This document shows positions 25,089 through 34,098 of a stretch of DNA of 64,000 nucleotides, one piece after another. The DNA is taken from assembly GCF_003074055.1 (NCBI RefSeq), contig NZ_CP029043.1, forward strand, positions 1,604,501 through 1,668,500, written 5' to 3'. A program made the position numbers and the translations under genes. The notes under the pieces are model-generated. The model saw nothing but the letters and a program-made list of their open reading frames with translations. It ran no database searches and was not told the DNA's origin. Numbering within the stretch: the first letter of the stretch is position 1; each line of letters begins with the position of its first letter. Source of the DNA: Streptomyces nigra (GTDB lineage: Bacteria; Actinomycetota; Actinomycetes; Streptomycetales; Streptomycetaceae).

Positions 25089-25697
25089 TCAGCTGCCGTC
25101 CCGCAGGTCCTTCGGCCACTCGGGCCGGAAGGCCAGGTGGTCGTACGTCACCACACAGCCCTCGCCCAGCGGCGACTGCGTCATGAACCCGACCAGGGCG
25201 GCGCCGGTCTCCTTCTCGTCGCCGAGCGTGAACAGGCGGACGAACGTCCAGCGTTCGCCGTCGCGGGAGGCGTGGAAGGCGAAGGCGCGGCCGGTGCGGC
25301 TCACCCGCAGCCACACCGAACTCCCCTCCACGGTGAAGGAGTTGGCGTCGTCGGAGTGGCCCCGGGTGACGACCGTGCAGACGGTCGGCACGTCCGGGGA
25401 GTACTCCAGGCACAGCTTGGCCCAGGCCCGTTCGCCGACATGGACGTAGAGCACCCCGGCGTCGAAGGACCCGGCGAACCCGACGGTGACCCGCGCGATC
25501 AGCTGGAAGTCGCCCTCGGGCGCGCCCAGCAGCCGCGGCGCGTCGGACGCCGCGTCCAGGGCCTCGCCGGTGGGCGGCACGAACCGGTCCTGCCGGGGTC
25601 CCGCCCATCCGGAGAGGACGCCGTCCTCGTAGGCCCAGTGCCCGTCCGGGCCGTAGGTCCGCAGCGGGAAGGGCAGTTCGGGTATCTCCAGTTCCAT
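25089..25697 (-). CDS. DUF1349 domain protein (concanavalin-like lectin/glucanase fold)
   Basis: A 202-residue protein from ATG 25697, which has GGAAGAA eight bases upstream. The central part shows the DUF1349/YteU-like beta-sandwich features: DFQLIARVTVGF, GVLYVHVGERAWAKLCLEYSP, SVWLRVSRTGRAFAFHASRDGE and TGALVGFMTQSP-like strands. Proteins of this family have a jelly-roll fold and unknown activity; some lie near carbohydrate genes. No signal peptide is seen. The nearby aldehyde dehydrogenase is on the same strand, 57 bases upstream of its start codon. Confidence 0.8.
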   Translation of the reverse strand: MELEIPELPFPLRTYGPDGHWAYEDGVLSGWAGPRQDRFVPPTGEALDAASDAPRLLGAPEGDFQLIARVTVGFAGSFDAGVLYVHVGERAWAKLCLEYSPDVPTVCTVVTRGHSDDANSFTVEGSSVWLRVSRTGRAFAFHASRDGERWTFVRLFTLGDEKETGAALVGFMTQSPLGEGCVVTYDHLAFRPEWPKDLRDGS

Positions 25698-25754
25698 GAC
25701 GGAATTCTTCCAGGCGGACCGCCCGGACACCCGCGCCGGGTGGTCCGCGCGCCC

Positions 25755-27284
25755 TCAGATCTCGAGGACGCCGTCGATCCGGCGGGGCAGCCCGAGCGGG
25801 TTGTCGTCGCGCAGCTCCGGGGGCAGCAGCGCCTCGGGCGCGCCCTGGTACGCCACCGGCCGCAGCCACCGTTCGATGGCGGTGCCGCCGACGGAGGTGG
25901 AGGTCGAGGTCGTCGCCGGGTAGGGCCCGCCGTGGTGCTGGGCCGGCGCGACGGCGACCCCGGTGGGCCAGCCGTTGACGAGGACGCGTCCGGCCAGCGG
26001 GGTCAGCTCCGCGAGGATGTCCGCGCCGCGCCCCTGGCCCGCCGCCTCCTCCCCGGACAGCTGGACGGTCGCCGTCAGGTTGCCCGGCAGCCGGGACAGC
26101 ACCCGAGTGGCCTCGGCCTCGTCGTCGTAGCGGACGACGACCGTCACCGGCCCGAAGCACTCCTCCAGGAGCACGTCGTGGGCGCCCTCCTCGGCCAGCG
26201 CGCTCGCGGCGACCGTGAGGAACCCGGCGCTGACGGTGTGGTCGCCGCCCGCGCCCGGCGTCACCGGCGACTCCACCTCGGGCAGGCCCGTGCGCTCGGC
26301 CACCCCGGCGAGGAAGTTGTCGCGCATCCGGTGGTCGAGCAGGACGCCGGCCTCCGAGTTGCTGACGGCGTCCGTCAGGGACTTGACCAGGTTGTCGCCG
26401 CCCGCGCCGGACGGCACCAGGACCAGGCCCGGCTTCACACAGAACTGGCCGACGCCCAGCGTCATCGAGCCCGCGAGCCCGGTGCCGATGGCCTCGCCGC
26501 GCTCGGCGGCGGCGGCCTCGGTGACCAGGACCGGGTTCAGCGAGCCCAGTTCGCCGTGGAACGGGATCGGGACCGGGCGGGCGGCCGCCGCGTCGAACAG
26601 GGCCCGGCCGCCGCGCACCGAGCCGGTGAAGCCGGCCGCGGCGACCAGCGGGTGCCGGATGAGTTCCAGACCGGCCTCGAAGCCGTGCACCAGGCCGACG
26701 ACACCGGCCGGGACGCCGTGCGCGGCGGCGGCCGTGCGCAGCACATGGGCGACCAGCTCGGAGAGCGCGGGGTGGTCGGGGTGCGCCTTGACGACGACCG
26801 GGCAGCCCGCGGCGAGGGCGCTCGCGGTGTCGCCGCCGGCGACGGAGAAGGCGAACGGGAAGTTGGAGGCGGAGTAGACGGCGACGACGCCGAGCGGCAC
26901 CTTGTAGCGGCGCAGGTCCGGGATGGGCGGGGTGGCGGTGTCGTCGGGGTGGTTGATGACGACGTCCAGGAAGGCGCCCTCGTCGACGATGTCCGCGAAG
27001 GCCCTCAGCTGGTAGCAGGTGCGGGCGAGTTCCCCGGTGAGCCGGACCGGGCCGAGCGCGGTCTCGGCGTCGGCGGCCTCGACGAGCTGCTCCCCCGCCG
27101 CCTGGAGCCGGTCGGCGGCCGTACGCAGGAAGGCGGCGCGGACGGTGCGGTCGGCGAGGGAGCCGCGCGCCTCGTGCGCGGCGCGGACCGCTTCGTCCAC
27201 CTCCTGGGCTGTGGCCTCCACCGCAACCTGTTCACGCTGCTTCCCGGTTCGGGGGTCGACACTCCAGACTGGTGCTGCTGCCAC
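25755..27284 (-). CDS. Aldehyde dehydrogenase (NADP+), 2-oxoglutarate-semialdehyde dehydrogenase type
   Basis: A 509-residue ALDH. GTG 27284 was chosen because GGAGGG lies seven bases upstream and the family N-terminus (WSVDPRTGKQ) follows directly. It shows VYSASNFPFAFSVAGGDTASALAAGCPVVVKAHP, the GFTGSVRGGRAL nucleotide-binding turn, ELGSLNPVLV, and the catalytic cysteine in GVGQFCVKPGLVL. The divergence around LGSLNP and FCVKPG is typical of 2,5-dioxovalerate (2-oxoglutarate semialdehyde) dehydrogenases that end pentose and aldarate catabolism. Divergent from an IclR regulator, with a shared operator-like site between them. It would act after KdgD (39120-40073). Confidence 0.86.
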   Translation of the reverse strand: MAAAPVWSVDPRTGKQREQVAVEATAQEVDEAVRAAHEARGSLADRTVRAAFLRTAADRLQAAGEQLVEAADAETALGPVRLTGELARTCYQLRAFADIVDEGAFLDVVINHPDDTATPPIPDLRRYKVPLGVVAVYSASNFPFAFSVAGGDTASALAAGCPVVVKAHPDHPALSELVAHVLRTAAAAHGVPAGVVGLVHGFEAGLELIRHPLVAAAGFTGSVRGGRALFDAAAARPVPIPFHGELGSLNPVLVTEAAAAERGEAIGTGLAGSMTLGVGQFCVKPGLVLVPSGAGGDNLVKSLTDAVSNSEAGVLLDHRMRDNFLAGVAERTGLPEVESPVTPGAGGDHTVSAGFLTVAASALAEEGAHDVLLEECFGPVTVVVRYDDEAEATRVLSRLPGNLTATVQLSGEEAAGQGRGADILAELTPLAGRVLVNGWPTGVAVAPAQHHGGPYPATTSTSTSVGGTAIERWLRPVAYQGAPEALLPPELRDDNPLGLPRRIDGVLEI

Positions 27285-27344
27285 CGCGGGTCCCTCCACC
27301 TGTATTGCCGCACTACGGAAACTGCACGGTCCACCACCAGGCTT

Positions 27345-27360
27345 GTTCGATATACTGAAC
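27345..27360. promoter_or_regulatory. Candidate IclR operator between aldehyde dehydrogenase and iclR genes
   Basis: GTTC-GATATACT-GAAC is a dyad with 4-bp arms and an 8-base AT-rich centre, in the 139-base divergent intergenic region. It contains a TATACT -10-like hexamer on the plus strand. A related sequence, GTCTATATTCTTGAAC, lies before kdgD (40113-40128). Confidence 0.5.
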
Positions 27361-27423
27361 GCTGTCTCTGATGGTGAATATGCTGCGGAGAGTATTTCCC
27401 GTCGAACGAAGGGGTCAAGGGCG

Positions 27424-28197
27424 ATGTCGGCTGGCGAGACGGGCGGCGGGGCGCAGGTCAAGTCCGCGGTACGGACGGTCGAACTGCTGGAGTACTTCGC
27501 CGGACGCCCCGGTATGCACTCCCTCGCGGCGGTCCAGGAGGCCGTCGGCTACCCCAAGTCCAGCCTCTACATGTTGCTGCGCACCCTGGTCGAGCTGGGC
27601 TGGGTGGAGACCGACGCGACGGGCACCCGGTACGGCATCGGCGTCCGGGCGCTGCTGGTCGGCACCTCCTACATCGACGGCGACGAGGTGGTCGCGGCGG
27701 CCCGGCCCACCCTGGACCGGCTCTCCGACGACACCACCGAGACCATCCACCTGGCCCGTCTCGACGGCACGAACGTCGTCTACCTCGCCACCCGCCAGTC
27801 CCAGCACTATCTGCGGCCGTTCACCCGGGTCGGCCGCCGGCTCCCCGCGCACTCGACCTCGCTCGGCAAGGCGCTGCTCAGCACCTACTCGGACGAACAG
27901 GTCCGCAAGATGCTTCCGGAGACGCTGCCCGCGCTGACCGAGAACACGATCACCGACCGGGAGAAGCTCATCGAGGAGCTGCACCAGGTCCGTGAGCAGG
28001 GCTTCGCCGTCGACCGCGAGGAGAACACGCTGGGGCTGCGCTGCTTCGGCGTGGCGATCCCCTACCGCACCCCGGCCCGGGACGCGATCAGCTGTTCGGT
28101 CCCGGTGGCGCGGCTCACGCCCGCGCACGAGCAGATGGTGAAGGACGCGCTGTTCGACGCGCGCGACAGACTGACCCTGGCCACTCGTAGGCTCTGA
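27424..28197 (+). CDS. IclR-family transcriptional regulator
   Basis: A 257-residue regulator. The N-terminal winged HTH (VKSAVRTVELLEYFAGRPGMHSLAAVQEAVG... SSLYMLLRTLVELGWVE) is followed by the IclR ligand domain (LARLDGTNVVYLATRQSQHYLRPFTRVGRRLPAHSTSLGKALL). ATG 27424 has AAGGG at a suitable distance. It is divergent from the aldehyde dehydrogenase gene, so it probably regulates that gene and itself in response to a sugar-acid intermediate. A GNAT gene begins four bases after its stop. Confidence 0.9.
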   Translation: MSAGETGGGAQVKSAVRTVELLEYFAGRPGMHSLAAVQEAVGYPKSSLYMLLRTLVELGWVETDATGTRYGIGVRALLVGTSYIDGDEVVAAARPTLDRLSDDTTETIHLARLDGTNVVYLATRQSQHYLRPFTRVGRRLPAHSTSLGKALLSTYSDEQVRKMLPETLPALTENTITDREKLIEELHQVREQGFAVDREENTLGLRCFGVAIPYRTPARDAISCSVPVARLTPAHEQMVKDALFDARDRLTLATRRL

Positions 28198-28201
28198 CGT
28201 C

Positions 28202-28672
28202 ATGGACGTCGAACTGCGCGCGGTGCACGACAGCGATCTGCCGGTCTTCTTCCGCCAGCTCAACGACCCCGAGGCCCTGCGCATGGCGGCCTTCACCCCC
28301 GAGGACCCGACCGACCGGGCCGCCTTCGACGCCCACTGGCGAAGGCTGCGCTCCTCCTCCGACGTGCTGCGCACGATCCTCGCCGACGGGGACGTGGTGG
28401 GCAGCGCCGCCGTCTACGGCGAGCCCGGCGAGCGCGAGGTGACGTACTGGGTCGACCGCGCGTACTGGGGCCGGGGCATCGCCACGGCCGCCCTGCGCCG
28501 GCTGCTCGCCGAGGTGCCCGAGCGCCCGCTGTACGCGCGCGCCGCCGCCGACAACGAGGGCTCGCTGCGGGTGCTGGCCAAGTGCGGGTTCCGGGTGACG
28601 GCGCGGGCACGGGCCTTCGCCCAGGCGCGGGGCGCGGAGATCGAGGAGTACGTCCTGCATCTGGACGGCTGA
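28202..28672 (+). CDS. GNAT-family acetyltransferase (RimJ/RimL-like)
   Basis: A 156-residue protein with VELRAVHDSDLPVFFRQLNDPEALRMAAFTPEDP at the N-terminus, YWVDRAYWGRGIATAALRRLL as the acetyl-CoA loop, and ADNEGSLRVLAKCGFRV. This is the Acetyltransf_3 type, which often modifies ribosomal protein N-termini or antibiotics. It starts four bases after the iclR stop and may share its transcript. The ribosome site is weak. Confidence 0.87.
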   Translation: MDVELRAVHDSDLPVFFRQLNDPEALRMAAFTPEDPTDRAAFDAHWRRLRSSSDVLRTILADGDVVGSAAVYGEPGEREVTYWVDRAYWGRGIATAALRRLLAEVPERPLYARAAADNEGSLRVLAKCGFRVTARARAFAQARGAEIEEYVLHLDG

Positions 28673-28766
28673 CACCCCCGTCCGCCGGGCCCGCCGCATG
28701 AACGTGAGATGAGAAACCGGGCGCGAGGGAACGATCCACCCCGATCCGTTCGTCCCTGGAAGTGGG

Positions 28767-30212
28767 ATGAACAAGACGATCAGGCGGGCCTCCGTCTTCA
28801 CACTGCTCCTGGTGCTCGCCCTGCTGGGCAGGGCGACCTGGGTGCAGTTCTACGACGGCCGGGCCCTCGCGGACGACAAGGACAACCGGCGGAACACGAT
28901 CGCGCTGTACAGCGCGCCGCTCGGGGACATCATCGTGGGCGGCAAGCCGGTCACCGGCTCCGCGCGGACGACGGGCGGCGACCTGGCGTACAAGCGGACG
29001 TACCGGGACGGCTCGCTGTACTCGGCCGTGACCGGGTACAGCTCGCAGGCGTTCGGCGCGACCCAGCTCGAGGGCGTCTACCGCGATCTGCTGGACGGCA
29101 CGGACAACCGTCTCAAGGGCGTGCTGGACACGGTGACGAACAAGCGGTCCGACCCGGGCAACGTGGTGACCACGATCGACCCGGCCGTGCAGAAGGCCGC
29201 CTACGAGGCGCTCGGCGACAAGAAGGGGGCCGCCGTCGCGATCGACCCGGCCACGGGCCGCATCCTGGCGGTCGCCTCCACCCCGTCGTACGACCCGACG
29301 ACGATCACCACGGGTGACGCGGACGCCTGGAAGGCGCTGACCTCCGACCCGGACAAGCCGATGACGAACCGCGCGCTGCGCCAGCCGCTGCCGCCGGGCT
29401 CGACGTTCAAGCTGGTCGTCGCGGCGGCCGCGCTGGAGGACGGCCTGTACGAGTCGGTGGACGAGCCGACGGACAGCCCGGACCCGTACCCGCTGGCGCA
29501 GTCCAACAGCAAGCTGACGAACGAGAACCCCTCGGCGCCCTGCGAGGACGCCTCCCTCCGCGTCGCCCTGCAGTACTCGTGCAACAACGTCTTCGCGAGC
29601 GTCGCCGTCGACCTGGGCCAGGACAAGGTCCGCGCGATGGCCGAGAAGTTCGGCTTCAACGACGACAAGCAGGACGTGCCGGTGCGGGCGTACGAGAGCG
29701 TGTACCCGACGGGCATGGACAAGGCGCAGACCGCGCTGTCCGGCATCGGGCAGTTCGACGTCACCGCGACTCCGCTGCAGATCGCCATGGTGTCCGCGGC
29801 CATCGCCAACGGCGGCAAGCTGGTCTCGCCGCACATGGTCGCGCAGATCACCGACGGCAACGGTGACGTCCTGGAGGACTACGACGACAGCGCGGGCAGC
29901 GAGGAGATCGTCGGCTCCCGCACCGCCGAGCAGCTGCAGTCGGCGATGCGCACGGTCGTCGAGGAGGGCACCGGCACCAACGCGCGGATCGCGGGCGCGA
30001 CGGTCGGCGGCAAGACGGGCACCGCCCAGCACGGCGAGAAGAACAGCAAGACGCCGTACGCCTGGTTCACGTCCTACGGGAAGGCCGACGGCAAGGAGGT
30101 CGCCGTGGCGGTGCTGGTGGAGCAGTCGAACGCCGCCCGCTCCGAGGTCAGCGGCAACGGCCTGGCCGCCCCCGTGGCCAGGAAGGTGATGGAGGCGGCC
30201 CTGCGCGCCTAG
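28767..30212 (+). CDS. Penicillin-binding protein (class B transpeptidase, PbpA/FtsI-like)
   Basis: A 481-residue class-B PBP anchored by one N-terminal helix (FTLLLVLALLGRATWVQFY). The transpeptidase domain has all three motifs: STFK with Ser212, SCN at about 271-273 and KTG at 416-418. It cross-links peptidoglycan outside the membrane. It is shorter than division FtsI and resembles the PbpA paralogues that streptomycetes carry outside the rodA-pbpA locus; no rodA is adjacent. Its TAG stop lies inside a perfect 34-base palindrome. Confidence 0.92.
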   Translation: MNKTIRRASVFTLLLVLALLGRATWVQFYDGRALADDKDNRRNTIALYSAPLGDIIVGGKPVTGSARTTGGDLAYKRTYRDGSLYSAVTGYSSQAFGATQLEGVYRDLLDGTDNRLKGVLDTVTNKRSDPGNVVTTIDPAVQKAAYEALGDKKGAAVAIDPATGRILAVASTPSYDPTTITTGDADAWKALTSDPDKPMTNRALRQPLPPGSTFKLVVAAAALEDGLYESVDEPTDSPDPYPLAQSNSKLTNENPSAPCEDASLRVALQYSCNNVFASVAVDLGQDKVRAMAEKFGFNDDKQDVPVRAYESVYPTGMDKAQTALSGIGQFDVTATPLQIAMVSAAIANGGKLVSPHMVAQITDGNGDVLEDYDDSAGSEEIVGSRTAEQLQSAMRTVVEEGTGTNARIAGATVGGKTGTAQHGEKNSKTPYAWFTSYGKADGKEVAVAVLVEQSNAARSEVSGNGLAAPVARKVMEAALRA

Positions 30213-30241
30213 GTGTGCTGTCCCGGGACAGCACACCTAGG
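30208..30241. terminator. Perfect 34-base palindrome, bidirectional terminator
   Basis: Two 17-base arms (30208-30224 and 30225-30241, starting CCTAGGTGTG) are exact complements with no loop between them. It covers the PBP stop codon and ends six bases before the stop of the convergent permease gene, so it should end both transcripts. Confidence 0.75.
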
Positions 30242-30247
30242 GGGTCC

Positions 30248-31699
30248 TCACCGCACGCCGAGGATCTGCTCGATCGGGTCGATGGCGAAGTACACGAGGA
30301 ACAGCGCCGAGGTCCCCCACAGCAGCCAGTGGATCTCCTTGGCCCCGCCGAGCACGATCTTGATCAGGACGTAGGCGACGAAGCCCGCGCCGATGCCGTT
30401 GGTGATCGAGTAGGTGAAGGGCATGACGGCGATGGTCAGGAACGCCGGGATGGCTATCTCGTACCTGTCCCACTCGATGTTCTTGACCTGCGTCATCATC
30501 AGGAAGCCCACGGCGACCAGGGCGGGCGCGGCGGCCTGGAGCGGGACGATGGTGAGCAGCGGGGTGAGGAAGAGGGCGAGCGCGAAGAGGCCGCCGGTGA
30601 CCAGGTTGGCGAAGCCGGTGCGGGCGCCCTCCCCGACGCCGGCCGCCGACTCGATGTAGGAGGTGGCCGAGGAGGCCGACGCGGCGCCGCCCGCGGCCGC
30701 CGCCGCACCGTCGATGAGCAGCACCCGCCCGAGGTTCGGCACCTTGCCCTGCTCGTCGAGGAGACCGGCCTCCGCGCTGACGCCGACGACCGTGCCCATG
30801 GTGTCGAAGAAGTCGGACAGGATCAGCGTGAAGATCAGCAGGACCACGGTGATGGCGGTGGTCTCGCCGAACGCGCCGAACAGGCTGAAGTGACCGAGGA
30901 GACCGAAGTCCGGGGTGTCGACCACCTGGTCCGGCCAGGCGGGTGTGGTCAGGCCCCAGCTCTTGACGTCGGCCAGGGAGTCGATGAGCATCGCGACGGC
31001 CGTCATGGTGACGATGCTGATCAGGATGGCGCCCTTCACCTTGCGGGCGAGCAGCGCGACCGTCAGCAGCACGCCGAGGCAGAAGACCAGGATCGGCCAG
31101 CCGCCGAGGGTGCCGGTGCCGCCGAGCTGGACGGGCACAGTGGTGTTCGCGGCGTCCGGGATCCGGGTGACGAACCCGGCGTCGACGAAGCCGATGAACG
31201 CGATGAACAGGCCGATGCCGACGCTGATCGCCTGCTTGAGCGGCTGCGGTATGGCGTGCATGACGGCCTCGCGCAGCCCGGTGACCACGAGGACGCAGAT
31301 CAGCAGGCCCTCCATGACGATCAGCCCCATCGCGTCGTCCCAGGACATCAGCGGCGCGATCTGGAAGGCGACGACGGCGTTCAGCCCGAGGCCTGCGGCG
31401 AGCGCGAGCGGCAGATTGCCGCCGACGCCCATGATGACGGTCATGACCGCGGCCACCAGGGCGGTGGCGGTGGTGAGCTGGACGGGGTCGAGCTGGTGGC
31501 CGAACTTGTCCTCGGCACTGCCCAGGATGATGGGGTTCAGGACAAGGATGTACGCCATCGTGAAGAAGGTGGCGAATCCGCCGCGTATCTCACGGGGCAG
31601 GGTGGAGCCGCGCGCGGATATCTTGAAGAACCGGTCGACGCTGTTCACGCCCGGTTCGGGCGCACCGGCCCGGTCGACCGCCTTCTGCGCTTCTGACAT
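30248..31699 (-). CDS. NCS2-family purine permease (AzgA-like hypoxanthine/guanine transporter)
   Basis: A 483-residue polytopic membrane protein. GGFATFFTMAYILVLNP, GLGLNAVVAF, GIGLFIAFIGFVDAGFV, and the long SDFFDTMGTVVGVSAEAGLLDEQGK stretch are hallmarks of the AzgA branch of NCS2, which imports hypoxanthine, guanine or adenine with protons. ATG 31699 is preferred for its GAGGAG site. The 377 bases upstream contain no recognised gene and must hold its promoter; I saw no purine riboswitch there. Confidence 0.91.
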   Translation of the reverse strand: MSEAQKAVDRAGAPEPGVNSVDRFFKISARGSTLPREIRGGFATFFTMAYILVLNPIILGSAEDKFGHQLDPVQLTTATALVAAVMTVIMGVGGNLPLALAAGLGLNAVVAFQIAPLMSWDDAMGLIVMEGLLICVLVVTGLREAVMHAIPQPLKQAISVGIGLFIAFIGFVDAGFVTRIPDAANTTVPVQLGGTGTLGGWPILVFCLGVLLTVALLARKVKGAILISIVTMTAVAMLIDSLADVKSWGLTTPAWPDQVVDTPDFGLLGHFSLFGAFGETTAITVVLLIFTLILSDFFDTMGTVVGVSAEAGLLDEQGKVPNLGRVLLIDGAAAAAGGAASASSATSYIESAAGVGEGARTGFANLVTGGLFALALFLTPLLTIVPLQAAAPALVAVGFLMMTQVKNIEWDRYEIAIPAFLTIAVMPFTYSITNGIGAGFVAYVLIKIVLGGAKEIHWLLWGTSALFLVYFAIDPIEQILGVR

Positions 31700-31930
31700 G
31701 CCGTCACTCCTCGTCGCCCGATGGATCACTGTGCGGATGCTGGCTGGATTGTTCCCCCGCCGCAGGGGTTTCAGGTTTTCCCCGTGTTACGGAAGGGCAT
31801 CGGCGGAAGACCCCGCCCGCACTCCGCGGCCGCCGAGGCAACCGAACCGCGCTGCATGTCATCTGACTTCACGGAGCGGCCCCCACCCGCCCCGGGACCT
31901 GCCGGCCTGAGCCCCCCTCGGCCGGCAGCA

Positions 31931-31966
31931 CGAACGCCCCGCCGGTGACGACCGGCGGGGCGTTCG
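31931..31966. terminator. Strong hairpin in the 31700-32076 gene-free stretch
   Basis: CGAACGCCCCGCCGGT (31931-31946) pairs perfectly with 31951-31966 around a GACG loop. It lies about 110 bases beyond the stop of the minus-strand DinB-like gene and would end that transcript before the permease promoter. The rest of the 377-base stretch shows no convincing coding sequence. Confidence 0.65.
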
Positions 31967-32076
31967 CTCGTCCTCGAGGGGCCGTGCCGGGGCAGGTTCC
32001 CTCGGCGTGGCAGTGCGCAAGTACTGCCGGGCGATGGCGACTAGGGCGCGACGGAGGCGTGCCGCGCCCCGGTCCC

Positions 32077-32673
32077 CTACCGGGCCGGGCTCCAGCCGGG
32101 GTTCCGCCCGCTCAGGCCCACCGCGCGGTCCAGCAGGGGCGCCTCGTCCGGCACCGGGACGACGGAACCGAAGATGCCGTTGCCGTCCCTGCCGTCCTCG
32201 TCGGCGGCGGCCCACAGGAACGCGTAGGAGGCCCGGACCGCCGCCGGGTCGGGGTCGTACGGCTGCCCGGTGGCGCGGGCCAGGTCCCAGCCGTGGATGA
32301 CGAGTTCGTCGGCGGCCACGGCGCCCGCGACGGCACCGGGCATCTCGATGCCGCCCGCGCGGGTCGTCCCGGTCCACGGGTCCGGGGCGCGCCACACCTC
32401 CGCGAGCTCGTCGAGGACCTTGGGCAGCTCCTCGCGCCAGCCGGGCCCGACGTCCGGTACGGCGGAGTCCGGGGCGGTGTCGGTCGTGGCACCGAAGTCC
32501 TTGCGGCCGGCGTCGCGGAAGGCGACGGACAGCCCGAGCAGATGCCCCAGCAGATGACGGACGGCGAGGTCCGGGCAGGGCGTCGGCGCCGCCAGCTGGT
32601 CGTCCCGTACGGCCAGGGCGAGCCGGGCGACGGCGCGCGCCTGCGGTCCGAGATCGAGAGTCGTGTCCGTCAT
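32077..32673 (-). CDS. TIGR03086-type DinB-fold (mycothiol-dependent isomerase-like) protein
   Basis: A 198-residue protein from ATG 32673, with GAGGAG upstream. The actinobacterial TIGR03086 pattern is clear: PTPCPDLAVRHLLGHLLG near residue 40 (His ligand), ADELVIHGWDLARATGQPYDPDP in the middle (His and Asp), and FGSVVPVPDEAPLLDRAVGLSGRNP at the C-terminus. Members have the four-helix DinB/MDMPI metal-binding fold and usually unknown function. It follows a DUF6010 gene on the same strand. Confidence 0.88.
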   Translation of the reverse strand: MTDTTLDLGPQARAVARLALAVRDDQLAAPTPCPDLAVRHLLGHLLGLSVAFRDAGRKDFGATTDTAPDSAVPDVGPGWREELPKVLDELAEVWRAPDPWTGTTRAGGIEMPGAVAGAVAADELVIHGWDLARATGQPYDPDPAAVRASYAFLWAAADEDGRDGNGIFGSVVPVPDEAPLLDRAVGLSGRNPGWSPAR

Positions 32674-32748
32674 GAGCCGGCTCCTCACAGATCGATCGTG
32701 TGAAGGGTGGACCGGGACCGGGCTCGGAACTCATCGGTGCCGGGGCCC

Positions 32749-33189
32749 TCAGCGCACGGCGTCCGCCGCCCAGGCCGGGTCCTCGCCCCGCTCCCCCGCT
32801 CCGCGCCACCGCCGCAGCAGCTCACGCGGGGTCCGGCCGCCCGTGAAGCACCACAGGGCGATCACCGGGTCGCAGATCGCGCAGCCCAGGGAGGAGGTGT
32901 CCGCGAAGGGGATGATCGGGTTGCCGTGCAGGTGGTGGACGGCGTCCCAGGCGGTGTGCAGAAGCCAGGCGACGCCCACGAAGGTCCAGGAGTCCAGTCC
33001 CCGGTACGCGACCCAGGTGACCAGGGCGGTGAACGCGAACTCCCAGCCGCCCAGCCCGCCGCCGCTCAGATAGGCGGCGCCGGCGCCGGCCACCATGACG
33101 GCGTTGAAGCGGCGCCGGTGCGGCTCCGGGACGAGCGACATCAGGAGGACGTAGACGAGACCGACGCCGATCGGCGCGACGTACTGCAT
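32749..33189 (-). CDS. DUF6010-type small membrane protein
   Basis: A 146-residue integral membrane protein with about four helices (YVAPIGVGLVYVLLMSLV, FNAVMVAGAGAAYLSGG, WEFAFTALVTWVAYRGL, FVGVAWLLHTAWDAVHHL). A conserved His/Asp/Cys-rich segment follows: HHLHGNPIIPFADTSSLGCAICDPVIALW. Function is unknown. The start is set at ATG 33189; upstream codons run through unrelated sequence. Confidence 0.78.
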   Translation of the reverse strand: MQYVAPIGVGLVYVLLMSLVPEPHRRRFNAVMVAGAGAAYLSGGGLGGWEFAFTALVTWVAYRGLDSWTFVGVAWLLHTAWDAVHHLHGNPIIPFADTSSLGCAICDPVIALWCFTGGRTPRELLRRWRGAGERGEDPAWAADAVR

Positions 33190-33306
33190 GCGAAGTGCCT
33201 TCTCCTGCTCAGCGGTTGGACCACTCGGACGGGGCACCACGCCAGGAACGGCTGCGGTCCTCCCCCAGGGGGAGGACCGACAGATTCCGACGGGTTTTCG
33301 CCGGGG

Positions 33307-34098
33307 TCACTTCGGCTCGGCGTCGAACCGGGCCCGGGACCAGCGGTGACCGAGCACCGCGAGGCCCAGGCACCAGGCGAGGGCCAGCCAGCCGTGGTGG
33401 CCGATGCCGGTGCCGAGGAGCAGTCCCCGCAGGGTCTCGATGGCCGGGGTGAACGGCTGGTACTCGGCGACCGGCCGGAACCAGCCCGGCATCGCGTCGA
33501 GCGGGACGAACGCGCTGGACAGCAGCGGCAGCAGGATCAGCGGCAGCGCGTTGTTGCTGGCGGCCTCCGCGTTGGGGCTGACCAGGCCCATGCCGACCGC
33601 GATCCAGGTGAGCGCGGTGGCGAAGAGCACGAGCAGCCCGAACGCGGCGCACCACTCCAGCACGGTGGCGTCGGTGGAGCGGAACCCGATGGCCACGCCC
33701 ACCGCGCCGACCACGATGACGCTGGCCACCGCCTGGATGACACTGCCGACGACATGCCCGACGATCACCGAGCCGCGGTGGATCGCCATGGTGCGGAAAC
33801 GGGCGATGATCCCCTCGGTCATGTCGTTGGAGACGGACACCGCCGTGCCGACCGTGGTGCTGCCGATGGTCATGAGCAGGATGCCGGGGACGATGTACGC
33901 GATGTACGCGGAGCGGTCCGCGGCCCCGCCGCCGATGCCGGCGCTCATGGTGTCGCCGAAGACGTAGACGAAGAGCAGCAACAGCATGACCGGCGTGAGC
34001 AGCAGGTTCAGTGTGAGCGACGGGTAGCGCCGGGCGTGCAGGAGGTTGCGGCGCAGCATGGTCGAGGAGTCGCGTACTGCGAGGGACAGGGTGCTCAT
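33307..34098 (-). CDS. ABC-2 type exporter permease, DrrB-like
   Basis: A 263-residue permease with six predicted helices. The family features are the N-terminal LRRNLLHARRYPSLTLNLLLTPVMLLLLFVYVFG, then IAYIVPGILLMTIG, NDMTEGIIARFRTM and FVPLDAMPGWFRPVAEYQPFTPAIETLRGLL. This is the daunorubicin-resistance type, used for export of drugs or lipids. ATG 34098 overlaps the ATPase stop (ATGA), so the subunits are co-translated. Confidence 0.92.
   Translation of the reverse strand: MSTLSLAVRDSSTMLRRNLLHARRYPSLTLNLLLTPVMLLLLFVYVFGDTMSAGIGGGAADRSAYIAYIVPGILLMTIGSTTVGTAVSVSNDMTEGIIARFRTMAIHRGSVIVGHVVGSVIQAVASVIVVGAVGVAIGFRSTDATVLEWCAAFGLLVLFATALTWIAVGMGLVSPNAEAASNNALPLILLPLLSSAFVPLDAMPGWFRPVAEYQPFTPAIETLRGLLLGTGIGHHGWLALAWCLGLAVLGHRWSRARFDAEPK

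Noticed and set aside
30215..31696. A 493-codon plus-strand frame opposite the purine permease
   Set aside because: The minus strand encodes an unmistakable NCS2 permease; the plus frame is a low-complexity Asp/Gly/Arg shadow.
31700..31930. Possible purine riboswitch upstream of the NCS2 permease
   Set aside because: I could not find the three-way-junction core sequences; only GC-rich segments and a remote terminator hairpin are seen.
31945..32703. A 252-codon plus-strand frame over the DinB-like gene
   Set aside because: It is antisense to a gene with clear TIGR03086 motifs and a good ribosome site; the frame itself shows no domain.
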